Shown: positions 47,350-56,355, counted from the stretch's first letter. The stretch: DNA of 64,000 nt from DAOUBP01 sp964474695 (GCA_964474695.1 CAYYTK010000010.1:62001-126000), one strand, 5' to 3'. Notes: generated from the letters alone by a model not told the origin. Numbers and translations are program-made.

Positions 47350-47652
47350 TCAGGATAGCAGGAGCAGCAATCCGGCCGCAGCCAGGGTGCGCGTATCGCC
47401 ATCACTGACATAGCCGACTTTTCCGCTCCCTGCATCGCTGTAGATGGCGCCATCCTTGACCCAGCCAACTCGGCCCGATCCCGAATGGATCGTCCCATCA
47501 TGCCTGGCCCAGCCGATGCGCCTGTGGCTGGCATCGAAGATGTCGCCGTTCGATTCAACCCACCCTCGATGTCGACCGGAACCATCCTTGACTTCGCCGT
47601 CGCGTTCCACCCAACCGGCCCTGGAATAGGAAGCATTGCGTATCTCAGCCAT
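47350..47652 (-). CDS. Five-fold beta-flower-like repeat protein
   Basis: 100 residues made of five repeats of about 18 residues with the pattern (R)GWV-x2-(D/N)G-x-(I/V)-x-D-x-S-G-R, from AGWVERDGEVKDGSGRHR to VGYVSDGDTRTL. This matches the five-fold beta-flower fold. The last residues are hydrophobic (LAAAGLLLLLS), perhaps a short membrane-associating tail. The same propeller-like repeat occurs in proteins of unknown function. It is separated from the membrane gene upstream by nine bases, so the two are co-transcribed. Confidence 0.75.
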   Translation of the reverse strand: MAEIRNASYSRAGWVERDGEVKDGSGRHRGWVESNGDIFDASHRRIGWARHDGTIHSGSGRVGWVKDGAIYSDAGSGKVGYVSDGDTRTLAAAGLLLLLS

Positions 47653-47661
47653 GTTTTCCCC

Positions 47662-48069
47662 TCAGAATCCCCACACCGTACCCAGCGTACAGCCGATCTG
47701 GGCGAACATCAGGAAGGCCATGGTTTGCATGGATGTTGACAACCCGGTGACTGTGTTAGCCACTGCCGCGACGGTCATCATTAGGAGGCCGAAACCGATG
47801 GAGAAGAGCACCTGCCCGCTGATGCCGCGGCCGTAGATGTACTGGAAGTCCGCGCCGCGCCCGCCGATCTTGGCGCCGAGCGCGGAGCCGAACGCCGGCA
47901 CAACCCAAAGCAGCAGGAAGTAGAGCGCAACCGACGTGAGAGAGGCGAACATGGTGCGATCAAGGGCTTGAAGATTGCGGAAGGGGCTGGCCCCCACGTC
48001 ATTGAACATACCGAACGCGGGGATACTGGCCAATAGGCCGCCGATGTAGGCGAAGATGAAGGTTTTCAT
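47662..48069 (-). CDS. Small integral membrane protein
   Basis: 135 residues with about four membrane helices (FIFAYIGGLLASIPAFG, MFASLTSVALYFLLLWVVP, VLFSIGFGLLMMTVAAVA, MAFLMFAQIGCTLGTVWGF). No family recognised and no catalytic motif. It lies between the TPR-membrane gene and the beta-flower gene in the operon-like series. Confidence 0.78.
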   Translation of the reverse strand: MKTFIFAYIGGLLASIPAFGMFNDVGASPFRNLQALDRTMFASLTSVALYFLLLWVVPAFGSALGAKIGGRGADFQYIYGRGISGQVLFSIGFGLLMMTVAAVANTVTGLSTSMQTMAFLMFAQIGCTLGTVWGF

Positions 48070-48116
48070 CAGAGTTGCTCCTGGGCATCTATGTTAGGTT
48101 ATCTGTTTTCGGGCTT

Positions 48117-49007
48117 TCATGTTGAACCGGAGAAGATGTGAGTCTTGGCTTCGACCAGCCAAATCCCAAGCGCTGCGCCGGCGACCATGAGGATGAAGAT
48201 CCCGACCAAACCCTGGGGAAAGAAGCCCAGCCTCTGGATGATCACTAAGAGGAGGCCGATCACGTAGAGCACCAGGGTTGGCTTGCGCTGCAAAGGGAAC
48301 GGCCGGCTGAGAACTAACCGACTGACGCCGATCAGCAAGGCCAGGGCAAGCAATGGTGTTGCCAACAGGACAATCATCGTCCCCCGATATCCGAAGATCC
48401 GAGACGGCAGAATCAGGCAGATAGCAAGTCCCAGGCCAAAAAGCGCGCCCCACCACGCCACTGTTGCCGGGGGGGCGCTGCCCGACTTCTGCGACGCGCC
48501 CTGTTTGGCCTCATAGGCATTCTGGCCCTTTTGAACGGCCTCGACGATTGCGCGGAACTCCCGCATGTTTTTCGGTTTCTCCGGGTCCAACTCAGCGAAA
48601 CAGGATTCCGGATAGCTCTGTGCGCGGTCGAGGTCGCTTAACACGGATGGGATGACAGAAGCTCCGGCTCTCGCGACCTCCCCAAAACGCGATAAGGCCC
48701 GTGCGAAATAGAGGCGGGCCATGTCGTAGCCAAAAACCTCCCGCACGGCTTTGATCGGGTACGGCTGGGAGAACTGCTCAGCCCGGGTGATCATCTCGTC
48801 AAGCAACGGGAGTGCCTCGCGAAACTGCTTGGCCTCTACCAGGTCAGCTGACTGATCAAGAGTCTGCTGAATCCGAGGCGCCAACGCCATGTATTGCGCG
48901 ACCAGTGCCGCCGCTTGCTCTTCGTCCTGGCAGTTGGTCATTGCGGCGATGATGATCCGCGCCGTGTAGTCGTTGGTCGGATTTTTTGTGGTATCTGCGT
49001 CAGACAT
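48117..49007 (-). CDS. Membrane protein with helical TPR-like N-terminal domain
   Basis: 296 residues. The first 175 are soluble and helical (LVEAKQFREALPLLDEMITRAEQF and VFGYDMARLYFARALSRFGE), like TPR motifs. The last 115 residues hold four membrane helices (WGALFGLGLAICLILPS, MIVLLATPLLALALLIGVS, LVLYVIGLLLVIIQRLGF, FILMVAGAALGIWLV). A short Ala/Ser/Lys linker separates them. No known family. It belongs to the series driven by the two-component system. Confidence 0.75.
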   Translation of the reverse strand: MSDADTTKNPTNDYTARIIIAAMTNCQDEEQAAALVAQYMALAPRIQQTLDQSADLVEAKQFREALPLLDEMITRAEQFSQPYPIKAVREVFGYDMARLYFARALSRFGEVARAGASVIPSVLSDLDRAQSYPESCFAELDPEKPKNMREFRAIVEAVQKGQNAYEAKQGASQKSGSAPPATVAWWGALFGLGLAICLILPSRIFGYRGTMIVLLATPLLALALLIGVSRLVLSRPFPLQRKPTLVLYVIGLLLVIIQRLGFFPQGLVGIFILMVAGAALGIWLVEAKTHIFSGST

Positions 49008-49061
49008 TCGGTGTTCCTTCCTGCCAAGGTGCTATAACGCCCAAAACTACTTGCCGGGTGA

Positions 49062-49325
49062 CTATACCCTCATCAGCTTGTTGATGATCCTGAGCAGCAG
49101 CGGCTCGTCGGAATAATCATACTTGACCAGATCGCCGATTACCGGTACATGATGACCGCACTGGCTGCACTCCACATGGTCAGTCCGAAACTTGCACTTG
49201 ATGCAATAGATCCCTCGGTGCATAACCTCGTCATCCCAGCCAACCCTGCCACCACAAGAAGGGCAGGTATCGTTGAACTTGGTAGTGTTGCTGCATCGCG
49301 GGCATTTGACGATGAAGGTGGCCAT
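49062..49325 (-). CDS. Multi-zinc-ribbon small protein
   Basis: 87 residues with four CxxC knuckles (CPRCSN, CPSCGG, CIKCKF, CSQCGH), forming two zinc ribbons. It ends in a short helical tail (EPLLLRIINKLMRV). Such proteins usually act as adaptors in complexes. It precedes the TPR-membrane gene by 54 bp. Confidence 0.8.
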   Translation of the reverse strand: MATFIVKCPRCSNTTKFNDTCPSCGGRVGWDDEVMHRGIYCIKCKFRTDHVECSQCGHHVPVIGDLVKYDYSDEPLLLRIINKLMRV

Positions 49326-49427
49326 GATTTTGAGCTCCTTATGTGAGTGGCCTGCTTTGACCTATGATTTGATTGATGGGACGTCCCGACAGTACTGGGC
49401 CGCATGGAACCTTCGCTGTCTCTCTTT

Positions 49428-49467
49428 CATCCTCTCGACAGCGTGTCGACACGCCGCCGAGAGGATG
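49428..49467. terminator. Hairpin after the small membrane-anchored zinc protein gene
   Basis: CATCCTCTCG and CGAGAGGATG arms with a GTGTCGACACG-type inner stem. It sits directly after the stop codon at 49470 on the minus strand, without a U-run, so partial termination or mRNA processing is likely rather than a full stop. Confidence 0.5.
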
Positions 49468-49469
49468 TG

Positions 49470-49694
49470 CTACGGATTGCCCTGCCCACATCCCGGGCAG
49501 GTATACTTCCCGCGCGCCTGCCAACAGCTCAGACACGCCGTCCAACCGCAGTGCTTGCACGCGTGCAGATCGCCTGCGTAGCCGCACTGCGGGCATTGCC
49601 CGCGGCCGCGGCTGTACGTCAGCAGCGTTGCCGCTGCTGCGAGCGCGCCCGCGCCCAGCGCGAGCGTCCACTTCATTGCCTTCCCGATGTTCAT
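49470..49694 (-). CDS. Membrane-anchored zinc-ribbon protein
   Basis: 74 residues from the ATG at 49694, preceded by AGGAGG. An N-terminal membrane helix (MKWTLALGAGALAAAATLL) is followed by three Cys pairs (CPQCG, CKHCGWTACLSC, CPGCG). It is 34 bp after the sensor kinase gene and likely co-transcribed with it. Confidence 0.8.
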   Translation of the reverse strand: MNIGKAMKWTLALGAGALAAAATLLTYSRGRGQCPQCGYAGDLHACKHCGWTACLSCWQARGKYTCPGCGQGNP

Positions 49695-49728
49695 TTTGAC
49701 CTCCTTGTTGGTGATGATGTGTTTTCCG

Positions 49729-52266
49729 TCAGTTTTCGATTCCGACCGAATCGTCAGTTTTGATCGGCACCCACGCGTCGATCGTCGTTCCCCCACCCAG
49801 CGTCGAGCGCACTTCCAGTCGCCCTCCGACACTCTCGATGTGGATGCGCATGTCCTGCAAGCTGCTGTAACCTTTGGCCTTCGGCTGTAGCGCTTGCGTC
49901 ACGTCGAAGCCCTGGCCGTTGTCCTCAATTGTGACGGTGACGTGGCGATCGTTCCTGCCGAGGCGCACCGTGATCCGTTCGGCATGGGCGTGTTTCACCG
50001 CATTGTGCACCGCCTCCCGGCAGACCCGGTAAACAGCCACTTTGCCTTCCGCCGTAAGGAGAGGTTCGACCTCTTCATCCAGATTCGTCTCGATGACCAG
50101 CCGGGCTTCCTGGCGCATCTGGTCCAACCAACTCCGCAGCGAGGGGACCAGGCCCTGCTGCACCAGCTGCTCCGGCGCACGCAGATAGCTCAACAAGCTG
50201 CGCAGTTGGCTCGCCTCAGCGCTGATGCGATCCTGCCACTGCTCGATCTCGTTCGCCAGCGCTGTCTGCCGTTCGCGCAGATCGTCCAGGCCATAGGTCA
50301 ACACCAACAGGAACTGCAACACAGTATCGTGGAGCTCGCGCGCGATCTTGCGGCGCTCGTTTTCCTCAGCCTGCAATACCAGCCGAGATGTGGCCTGGAG
50401 GCGCTCAAGTTGGCGCGAGTTCAGGATCGAAAGCGCCAGCCGGCGGGCCAGGATGCTGATGAGCTGCACGTCTGGCTCATCGTATGTCTCGCCGGTCCAG
50501 CGCGGGCCCAGGCCCATCAGTCCTACAGCATGACCGCGATCGGTCAACGGCGCCCAGAGCATGACATTGTTGGCCGCGAACCAGCCGGCGTAGAGGTTAT
50601 CGGTTGACGGCTCTGCACGCCAGGGATCGGAATGCTTCGTCAACTGCTCAACAAAATTCGCCGGGGCCGCGCAGCGATCGGTCGGCTGCCCATCCTTGAA
50701 ATGCTCCACTATTCGGGGATCCTCATCCAGCAGCCAGAGGTCGAGATGCGCAACATCGAGATCCCGCTCCAGGCAGTTCCAGGTTGCCTGTATGAGCGGC
50801 GCGACCTGTTGTAGACCGCCTACCTGTTGACCGAAGCGCGCCACTACGCCGTAGTCCAACGTTTCGCGACGCAGCAGCCGGGTGAAGAATGTGGTTGGTC
50901 CCCGCCGCGCCTCCAGTGCAGCGGCCGTGATCAGCGTCGCGGCCAGGATCGGCAGGAAGCCGGCCGTCTCGCCGATGGCCAGATACACGATGTCGGCAGT
51001 TACGATACAAAAGATGACCAACAGCAATCCCACCAGGACTGTGCTTTTGGCGGAGAACAACTGATAACGCAGGATGGCGTAGGCCAACAGGGCAACAAAC
51101 GCCAGTGCGAGATACGGCAGGCTGTAGATGAAACGAGTGGCTGATACATTTAGAAAAACCGATGCGAGAATCGGTGCCACGAACCCTGTCAGGATGAGCA
51201 GGCTCACCATAACCAACGCACCTGTCCGCCTTACGCGTCTGGACGCCGTATGTCTGACCGTCCGCGCCAGGTAGACGATTCCCCAGCCCCAGGCAAACAC
51301 GCAACTTGTGGCTGAAAAGATCGTGTAGAGTTGATTGGGGATGATCGCAGCAGATTCTGCTCTTCCAGAATAAACGAACAGCCCAAGAGCTGAGAAGATG
51401 AGCGAAAGGGTATAGTAGGGACGCAGTATTCGGCTCACAAAGGAATTCGGTGCAGGCTGATCGGTGAGCAAGCCCACCAGGTGAAAGGAGACGACCCCAA
51501 CGAGCGGCAGCCATGGTGCGGTCATGATGAGCGCAATAAGACCCGCGTTGCTCCAGCGGTCTGAAAACTTTCCGACGTAGGCTTGACTCCAAACTAACGC
51601 CGAAATCAGCGTGGCGAAGAGGGCAAAAATCAGATTGATCTCGGCGCGAGGATTGGCGCGATACACGATCGCAGCGATGGACAGCAGTCCCAGACCCATG
51701 ACCAGCACAGGCAGAAACGCTTCCACCAGCATAAGTGGCGTGAAGCCGATCAGCCGGACTCCAGGGACCTTGATCAGCCTGCCCTCACGATCCACCAGGA
51801 ATGCAACGGTCGGATCAGTGCTGGTGAAACGTTCCCTGAATATGGTCAGGTAGTCTCGGCTGCCGTTCTCACACTCGACGCTTTCATAGCGGGGTTCCAA
51901 CCCGTAGATGGCCGAATTCGGGCTCGGCTGGTAGCCGTCCACACACAGGATGCGATCATTCACTTTCATCTGGCCAGCCGCAATTGCCGGCCACTGGGCT
52001 GGGGTGGCCCAGCTTACGACCAGCATCTTGAGATCTTTCCGCCACATCAACACAAAGCCCGGAAGCGGCTGACCCAGGGACAGTGCCATGCGGACGCCGC
52101 CCCCAAGGCCGAGCAGCAGCACGGCGAGCATGGCGGCCGGCAGGACGCGGCGCAATAACCGCCAGGGGTGGGCCTGGCCTGTCTCAGGTTGCGAACTGCC
52201 GGGTGCGGGTGTAGACACGATATCCTGATCCGGTTGATGGGAGGAAGCTGCGTTTAGCGATGTCAT
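49729..52266 (-). CDS. Membrane sensor histidine kinase, PDZ-like - 7TM - GAF - HisKA_3 - HATPase
   Basis: 845 residues. After one membrane helix (about 40-62) comes an extracytoplasmic PDZ-like segment (MKVNDRILCVDGYQPSPNS), then six or seven membrane helices (about 180-430), a GAF domain (about 480-620), and a NarL-type kinase core. The phosphoacceptor His lies in RKIARELHDTVLQFLLVL (about 650), and the ATPase has CREAVHNAVKHAHAERI with DNGQGFD and GGTTID. It should pass phosphate to the LuxR-type regulator encoded just upstream. The N-terminal PDZ-like domain suggests sensing of a protein or peptide C-terminus. Confidence 0.9.
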   Translation of the reverse strand: MTSLNAASSHQPDQDIVSTPAPGSSQPETGQAHPWRLLRRVLPAAMLAVLLLGLGGGVRMALSLGQPLPGFVLMWRKDLKMLVVSWATPAQWPAIAAGQMKVNDRILCVDGYQPSPNSAIYGLEPRYESVECENGSRDYLTIFRERFTSTDPTVAFLVDREGRLIKVPGVRLIGFTPLMLVEAFLPVLVMGLGLLSIAAIVYRANPRAEINLIFALFATLISALVWSQAYVGKFSDRWSNAGLIALIMTAPWLPLVGVVSFHLVGLLTDQPAPNSFVSRILRPYYTLSLIFSALGLFVYSGRAESAAIIPNQLYTIFSATSCVFAWGWGIVYLARTVRHTASRRVRRTGALVMVSLLILTGFVAPILASVFLNVSATRFIYSLPYLALAFVALLAYAILRYQLFSAKSTVLVGLLLVIFCIVTADIVYLAIGETAGFLPILAATLITAAALEARRGPTTFFTRLLRRETLDYGVVARFGQQVGGLQQVAPLIQATWNCLERDLDVAHLDLWLLDEDPRIVEHFKDGQPTDRCAAPANFVEQLTKHSDPWRAEPSTDNLYAGWFAANNVMLWAPLTDRGHAVGLMGLGPRWTGETYDEPDVQLISILARRLALSILNSRQLERLQATSRLVLQAEENERRKIARELHDTVLQFLLVLTYGLDDLRERQTALANEIEQWQDRISAEASQLRSLLSYLRAPEQLVQQGLVPSLRSWLDQMRQEARLVIETNLDEEVEPLLTAEGKVAVYRVCREAVHNAVKHAHAERITVRLGRNDRHVTVTIEDNGQGFDVTQALQPKAKGYSSLQDMRIHIESVGGRLEVRSTLGGGTTIDAWVPIKTDDSVGIEN

Positions 52267-52377
52267 AGATTTTATCCTGAGGCGTGTGTGAACAGCAACA
52301 GGTCTTTTGTGGGCAAAAAGCAGGGAATTCTACCGGCAAGAAAGCCGCAGGGGGCGTGCTTGCCTATCAGTAGGAGG

Positions 52378-53133
52378 TTATTTCTTGCCGGATTCAATTT
52401 GCTGCAGCTGATAGAGCAGATAGACTTTCGCCAACACCATCAATTGATTCAAGCCCAGACCGGCTTCGCGCAAACCCAACTTTTCGTAGATGGCGTCCAT
52501 ATGGTAGCTGATGGTTTTGGCGCTCAGCGCCAGGTTTTCAGCGACCTGTTTGTGCGTGCGGCACCCCCCGATGGCCTGGAAAACCCGCCGTTCCGGCTCT
52601 GTGAGAGACTCAAGGCGCGCCAGGGCCTCGGTCACGTAGGATTTCTCTTCGTCCGTCAACGTGTCGCAGGCGAGATCAAAGGCAGTCGTGCGCGCCGGCC
52701 GCACCCCCACCAGATTCAGCACCGGCTGCTTGCGGGCGACCGTATGAATGGCGTCGAGCAGCTCCTGCGGCTTCGAGCCTTTGAGCAGATACACGATCCG
52801 GTCGTGTCCCGCGGTGAACAACTGCACCACTTCGTTCCCACGGTCCACGTAAGCCGACAGGAAGACGATGCCCAATCCGGGCAATCGCTCGCACAGCCGT
52901 CGCGCGGCATAGATGCCCAGGTGTTGATCGAAATCCGCGCGCTGGCCGGGCTGCTCCGGCAGCACGATGTCCATCACAACGACGTCCGGCTGTTCGACCA
53001 CTCCCACGGCCATGGCAGTCTCCGCGCAATCCGCCTCGCACACGATGATTTCGTGGCGGGACAGGTATTGCCGCAAAGCATCGCGCACTGACCAGTCGTC
53101 ATCTACCAGTAGCACTTTGATGGGTCCCGCCAT
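52378..53133 (-). CDS. LuxR/NarL-family response regulator
   Basis: 251 residues from the ATG at 53133 (AGGAG nine bases upstream). The receiver domain (1-125) has the acidic pair in LLVDDDWS, phosphoacceptor Asp in VVMDIVLPE and Lys in YLLKGSKP. The LuxR-type HTH (about 175-235) reads LTEPERRVFQAIGGCRTHKQVAENLALSAKTISYHMDAIYEKLG (core KQVAENLALSAKTISYHM). A helical linker joins them. It is the first gene of the series and probably controls the downstream genes in response to the kinase. Confidence 0.92.
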   Translation of the reverse strand: MAGPIKVLLVDDDWSVRDALRQYLSRHEIIVCEADCAETAMAVGVVEQPDVVVMDIVLPEQPGQRADFDQHLGIYAARRLCERLPGLGIVFLSAYVDRGNEVVQLFTAGHDRIVYLLKGSKPQELLDAIHTVARKQPVLNLVGVRPARTTAFDLACDTLTDEEKSYVTEALARLESLTEPERRVFQAIGGCRTHKQVAENLALSAKTISYHMDAIYEKLGLREAGLGLNQLMVLAKVYLLYQLQQIESGKK

Positions 53134-53248
53134 ATGGCATTGCTCCTGTGTGAGGGCCAGCGCGGGCATCACGCCGGCCAGCCGAGCGATAGTCGGCTTC
53201 ACCGTTTAGTTGCGTTGATTATACCGGGATCACCCCGATCGTGCACGA

Positions 53249-53549
53249 TTACAAATCTGCCAGCTTCGCCAGCGCCGCCAGATCCCCGGCGCTGCTGACC
53301 AGGATCTCGTTATCGGCGGCGACGGTCAGGGCGTCAGGGGCACCCCCTGGCCCGTGAGACGCACCAGGGACGCGCGCTCAACCCTGCCACATCCGCCAGC
53401 AGTTGCTCTAGTTCACCGCAGCCAACCCGTTTCTGCCGCCACTTGATTTCCACTGCTCGCGCTTGCCGTCCCACCGGGGAGGCTTCACCCGTTTCGGCCA
53501 GCGCGTCGCGAACGATACGACCAGCTAAGCCAAATGGCTTATAAGCCAT
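53249..53549 (-). pseudogene. Remnant of AAA/DUF234-type ATPase C-terminus
   Basis: MAYKPFGLAGRIVRDALAETGE leads to ARAVEIKWRQKRVGCGELEQLL, like the DUF234 nuclease-like tail of archaeal-type AAA ATPases; the frame then closes at CVSRARGCP. Another frame continues DALTVAADNEILVSSAGDL and stops at 53249. At least one frameshift separates the two. The larger N-terminal ATPase part is missing. Confidence 0.65.
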
Positions 53550-54369
53550 CTGGCTTAATCAATGCCCTATCTCGCTGCCCCAGAGTCATGAGCGATGCGA
53601 GACGCTTTCCCCTTCTGGGCAGAGTGAGCGCAACCACCCGAAAGCCGATGTACGCGTCGAGGTCATTCGGGATGGTCATGCCGCGGTAGGCGCAACGCGC
53701 GTATCTCGCATAACTGCAGTGGACGCTTCCACCACGGACCACACGCATTGCAGGCCTCCGGCCTTCGCGCCCGTCATCCGCCCGGTAAGGATATGGCATG
53801 TAGGCGCTGTGAGTCCACTCGTACACATTGCCGATCATATCGAACACACCGTACGGGCTGGCGCCGGCCAGATACTGCCCCACCGGCGTCGTGGGAACAT
53901 CGGGATCCCACGCGTAATTGCATCGAGTCTCATCGGGCGGCTCGTTACCCCACGGGTACAACCGCCCGTCGGCGCTCCGAGCGGCCTTTTCCCACTCTGC
54001 CTCGGTGGGCAATCGAACCTTGTACCCGCTCTCCCGAGCCAGCCATCGGCAAAACGCAACTGCATCGTCCCAAGTCATGAATGCAAGTGGATGCTCCTCT
54101 TGGCCTGCCGGACAAGTGCCTCTGCTCCACGCGCGCGGCGTCCGATGTCCCGTCAGCGCCGCGAAGATGGCATACTGTGCATTGGTGACTAGATACTTGC
54201 CGATGAAGAAGTCAGGCAAGTACACACGGTGCTGAGGCAGCTCATGCTCGGAAGCTTCGCTATCCAGCACCGGATCGCTGCCCATCAGAAACTCACCGGC
54301 AGGGATGCGCACAAAAGCCATCCGCAGCGGAGTGTTGATCATCAGGCTGTCAACAGAATCCATTGGCAT
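53539..54369 (-). CDS. Formylglycine-generating enzyme (SUMF1)-fold protein
   Basis: 276 residues from the ATG at 54369. The FGE/sulfatase-modifying fold is seen from VRIPAGEFLMGSDPVLDSEA, HELPQHRVYLPDFFIGKYLVTNAQY, LPTEAEWEKAARS and FDMIGNVYEWTHSAY (short quotes HRVYLPDFFIGKYLVTNAQY). In the active-site region RGGSVHCSYARYARCAYRG one Cys aligns with the first catalytic Cys of FGE. The second, normally five residues on, is not at the expected place. Sulfatase activation is therefore unlikely. Such proteins also serve as binding domains. It overlaps the ATPase remnant by 11 bp. Confidence 0.85.
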   Translation of the reverse strand: MPMDSVDSLMINTPLRMAFVRIPAGEFLMGSDPVLDSEASEHELPQHRVYLPDFFIGKYLVTNAQYAIFAALTGHRTPRAWSRGTCPAGQEEHPLAFMTWDDAVAFCRWLARESGYKVRLPTEAEWEKAARSADGRLYPWGNEPPDETRCNYAWDPDVPTTPVGQYLAGASPYGVFDMIGNVYEWTHSAYMPYPYRADDGREGRRPAMRVVRGGSVHCSYARYARCAYRGMTIPNDLDAYIGFRVVALTLPRRGKRLASLMTLGQRDRALIKPDGL

Positions 54370-54571
54370 TTTGTCCAGAGGGATCCGCCGCACATGGCAG
54401 AGTGTTGCACGCTGCACACTCCCGCTGATCGAGCGGGTCCGCGATGCTGTCCGGGCCGCCGTTGTGCGCCTGAAAGGCGGCGAACAGAAACAACCATAAC
54501 CCAGACGATAACTACGACGAGGTGGTCGTGCTCCTCACCACGGCCGCCTCGGTTGTCCGACTGTGACCTGG
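54370..54571. other. Spacer with possible restriction-enzyme fragment
   Basis: On the plus strand TLPLIERVRDAVRAAVVRLKG can be read near 54418-54485, resembling the helix found early in type III-like restriction subunits, but no start or continuation exists. Nothing else recognisable. Confidence 0.3.
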
Positions 54572-54811
54572 CTACGCGCTTCCTTCCATCAGCTTCCCCA
54601 ACAACTTCTCCGCCTCCTCCCGCGCGACCGCGGACGGCGCCTGCTCGATGAACGCCTTCAGCGTCGCGATCACCGTCCCCCCGCCGATGCCTTGCAGCGA
54701 CAAGCTGGCGAGCCAGCGGAGCTGCTCGTCCTTGTCGCTGAAGCGGAAATGCCGTCCTGGTTCATTGAAAGACGAATTGATGACGGGGTTCTCGATGACT
54801 ACCTGGCTCAT
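54572..54811 (-). pseudogene. Chimeric remnant: restriction-subunit N-terminus joined to unrelated tail
   Basis: The first 25 residues (MSQVVIENPVINSSFNEPGR) are the typical start of large type III-like restriction/helicase subunits of about 1,000 residues. After FRFSDK the sequence changes to an unrelated helical segment (LRWLASLSLQGIGGGTVIA to EEAEKLLGKLMEG) and stops at 79 residues. It looks like a deletion fusion of two genes rather than a real small protein, though it remains an open frame. Confidence 0.6.
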
Positions 54812-55074
54812 GGGCGATTCGCCCCCCCATCCAACCATGCACCTGGCGCTTGTGATCTTTGCCAGAAAACCCAAAGGTGGCAGCCCCCCAAGACAAGGGC
54901 TGCGGCCTCACTTGATGTCTCAAACACCACTACTACCATGAGGGCTGCAACGCCCGGCTCCTGGGATAATCAGGAATCAGGAAGCGAGTCTTTCTTTGTC
55001 AATTAGGGTTGCGATGATGCCGAGTATAGCACACTCCCAAAGGCACGGCAAGCACGTTGCGGCGGGGCGCGGCG
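54812..55074. other. Intergenic stretch, no gene
   Basis: 263 bp between the restriction-subunit remnant and the MFS transporter stop. It holds one inverted element around CAGCCC...GGGCTG near 54885-54912 and no credible reading frame. Confidence 0.5.
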
Positions 55075-56325
55075 CTAGCCGCGGCCGATATCGGTGGCGG
55101 CCAGCAGCAGCGCGGCGAGCAGCGCGAGCACCCCGCCGAAGATGAACGGCGCGGACGGGCCAAAGCCCTGCCAGCCCCCGATCCCCTGCCACAGGACGCC
55201 GGCGATGGCCGAGGCCGGGAAATCGAGGATGCCCAGGATGGCGTTGTAGGTGCCGTAGGCGGTGCCGCGCAGTTCGGCGGGCACCAGGTCGGCGACCAGC
55301 GCCTTGGCTGTGCCGTAGGCCGTGCCGTAGTAGAAGCCGTACATGGCGTAGAGGCCCCAGATGTGCCACGCGGTCTGGGCCAGGCCGAAGCCGAAATAGA
55401 TCAGCGCGTAGGCGATCCATCCGCCGATGATGATCTTGCGCCGACCGATGCGGTCCGACAGTGCGCCCGCAGGGGTGGAGATCAGCGTGTAGATCAGGTT
55501 GAAGGTGATGAGCATGCCGAGGATGCCGGCCACGCTCAGCCCACGCTCCTGCGCGCGCAGCACCAGGAACGCGTCGGATGAGTTGCCCAGGTCGAACAGG
55601 CCGACGATCAGCATGAAGATCATGAACCGCTTGCCCAGGGCGCGGAAGGCGAATTTGGGGGCCGCGCGCCGGCCGGCCACGGCGACATCGCGGGCCAGGA
55701 CGGCGAGCGCGACCACCGCCAGCACCGCGGGCGCAAGGCTGACCAGCACGATGGTGCGAAAGGCGTCTGCACTCAACGTGACCGCGCTGCGCTGTGCCGC
55801 CCAGACGATGCCCAACGCGATCAGCAGGCCCAGCATGGCGCCCGCGGTGTCGGCCGCGCGGTGGAAGCCGAACGCCAGGCCGCGCGTGCGCTCGTCAACC
55901 GAATCGGCAACCAACGCATCGCGCGGAGCAGTGCGAATGCCTTTGCCCACGCGGTCGGCCCAGCGTGCGCCGGCCACCGCGCTCCAGGTGTGGGCGAAAT
56001 AGAAGAAGGGCTTGGCGAGCGCCGAGACCCCGTAGCCGATGACCGCCAGCCATTTACGGCCGCCAACCCGATCCGATAGCCAGCCGGAGAAGAGCTTCAA
56101 GATGCTGGCAACTGCCTCGGCGACCCCCTCGATGACGCCGATGATGTTGGTCTTCACGCCGAGGACGTTGGCGAGGAAGAGCGGCAGGACGTTGATGACC
56201 ATCTCGCTGGAGATGTCCATGAAGAAACTGGTCAGGCTGACGGCCCACACGTTCCGCGGCAACTGGCGGATGCCCGCGTTGGACGGCCGCGCCCCTTCCG
56301 GCGCGGCTTGCGAATTTGTAGACAT
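55075..56325 (-). CDS. MFS transporter
   Basis: 416 residues with about 11-12 membrane helices. The MFS loop 2-3 motif appears as GWLSDRVGGRK, and its second-half counterpart as GALSDRIGRRK. KGIRTAPRDALVADS after helix 4 is typical of a subgroup of bacterial drug or metabolite exporters. Substrate unknown. It lies 30 bp downstream of the ferritin/VIT1 gene in the same direction. Confidence 0.9.
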   Translation of the reverse strand: MSTNSQAAPEGARPSNAGIRQLPRNVWAVSLTSFFMDISSEMVINVLPLFLANVLGVKTNIIGVIEGVAEAVASILKLFSGWLSDRVGGRKWLAVIGYGVSALAKPFFYFAHTWSAVAGARWADRVGKGIRTAPRDALVADSVDERTRGLAFGFHRAADTAGAMLGLLIALGIVWAAQRSAVTLSADAFRTIVLVSLAPAVLAVVALAVLARDVAVAGRRAAPKFAFRALGKRFMIFMLIVGLFDLGNSSDAFLVLRAQERGLSVAGILGMLITFNLIYTLISTPAGALSDRIGRRKIIIGGWIAYALIYFGFGLAQTAWHIWGLYAMYGFYYGTAYGTAKALVADLVPAELRGTAYGTYNAILGILDFPASAIAGVLWQGIGGWQGFGPSAPFIFGGVLALLAALLLAATDIGRG

Positions 56326-56355
56326 AATACCTCGATGATAATGAGATCGCAGAGA

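Noticed and set aside
53539..54369. Diversity-generating retroelement target protein
   Set aside because: The FGE-like fold would fit, but no reverse transcriptase or template repeat was found in the window.
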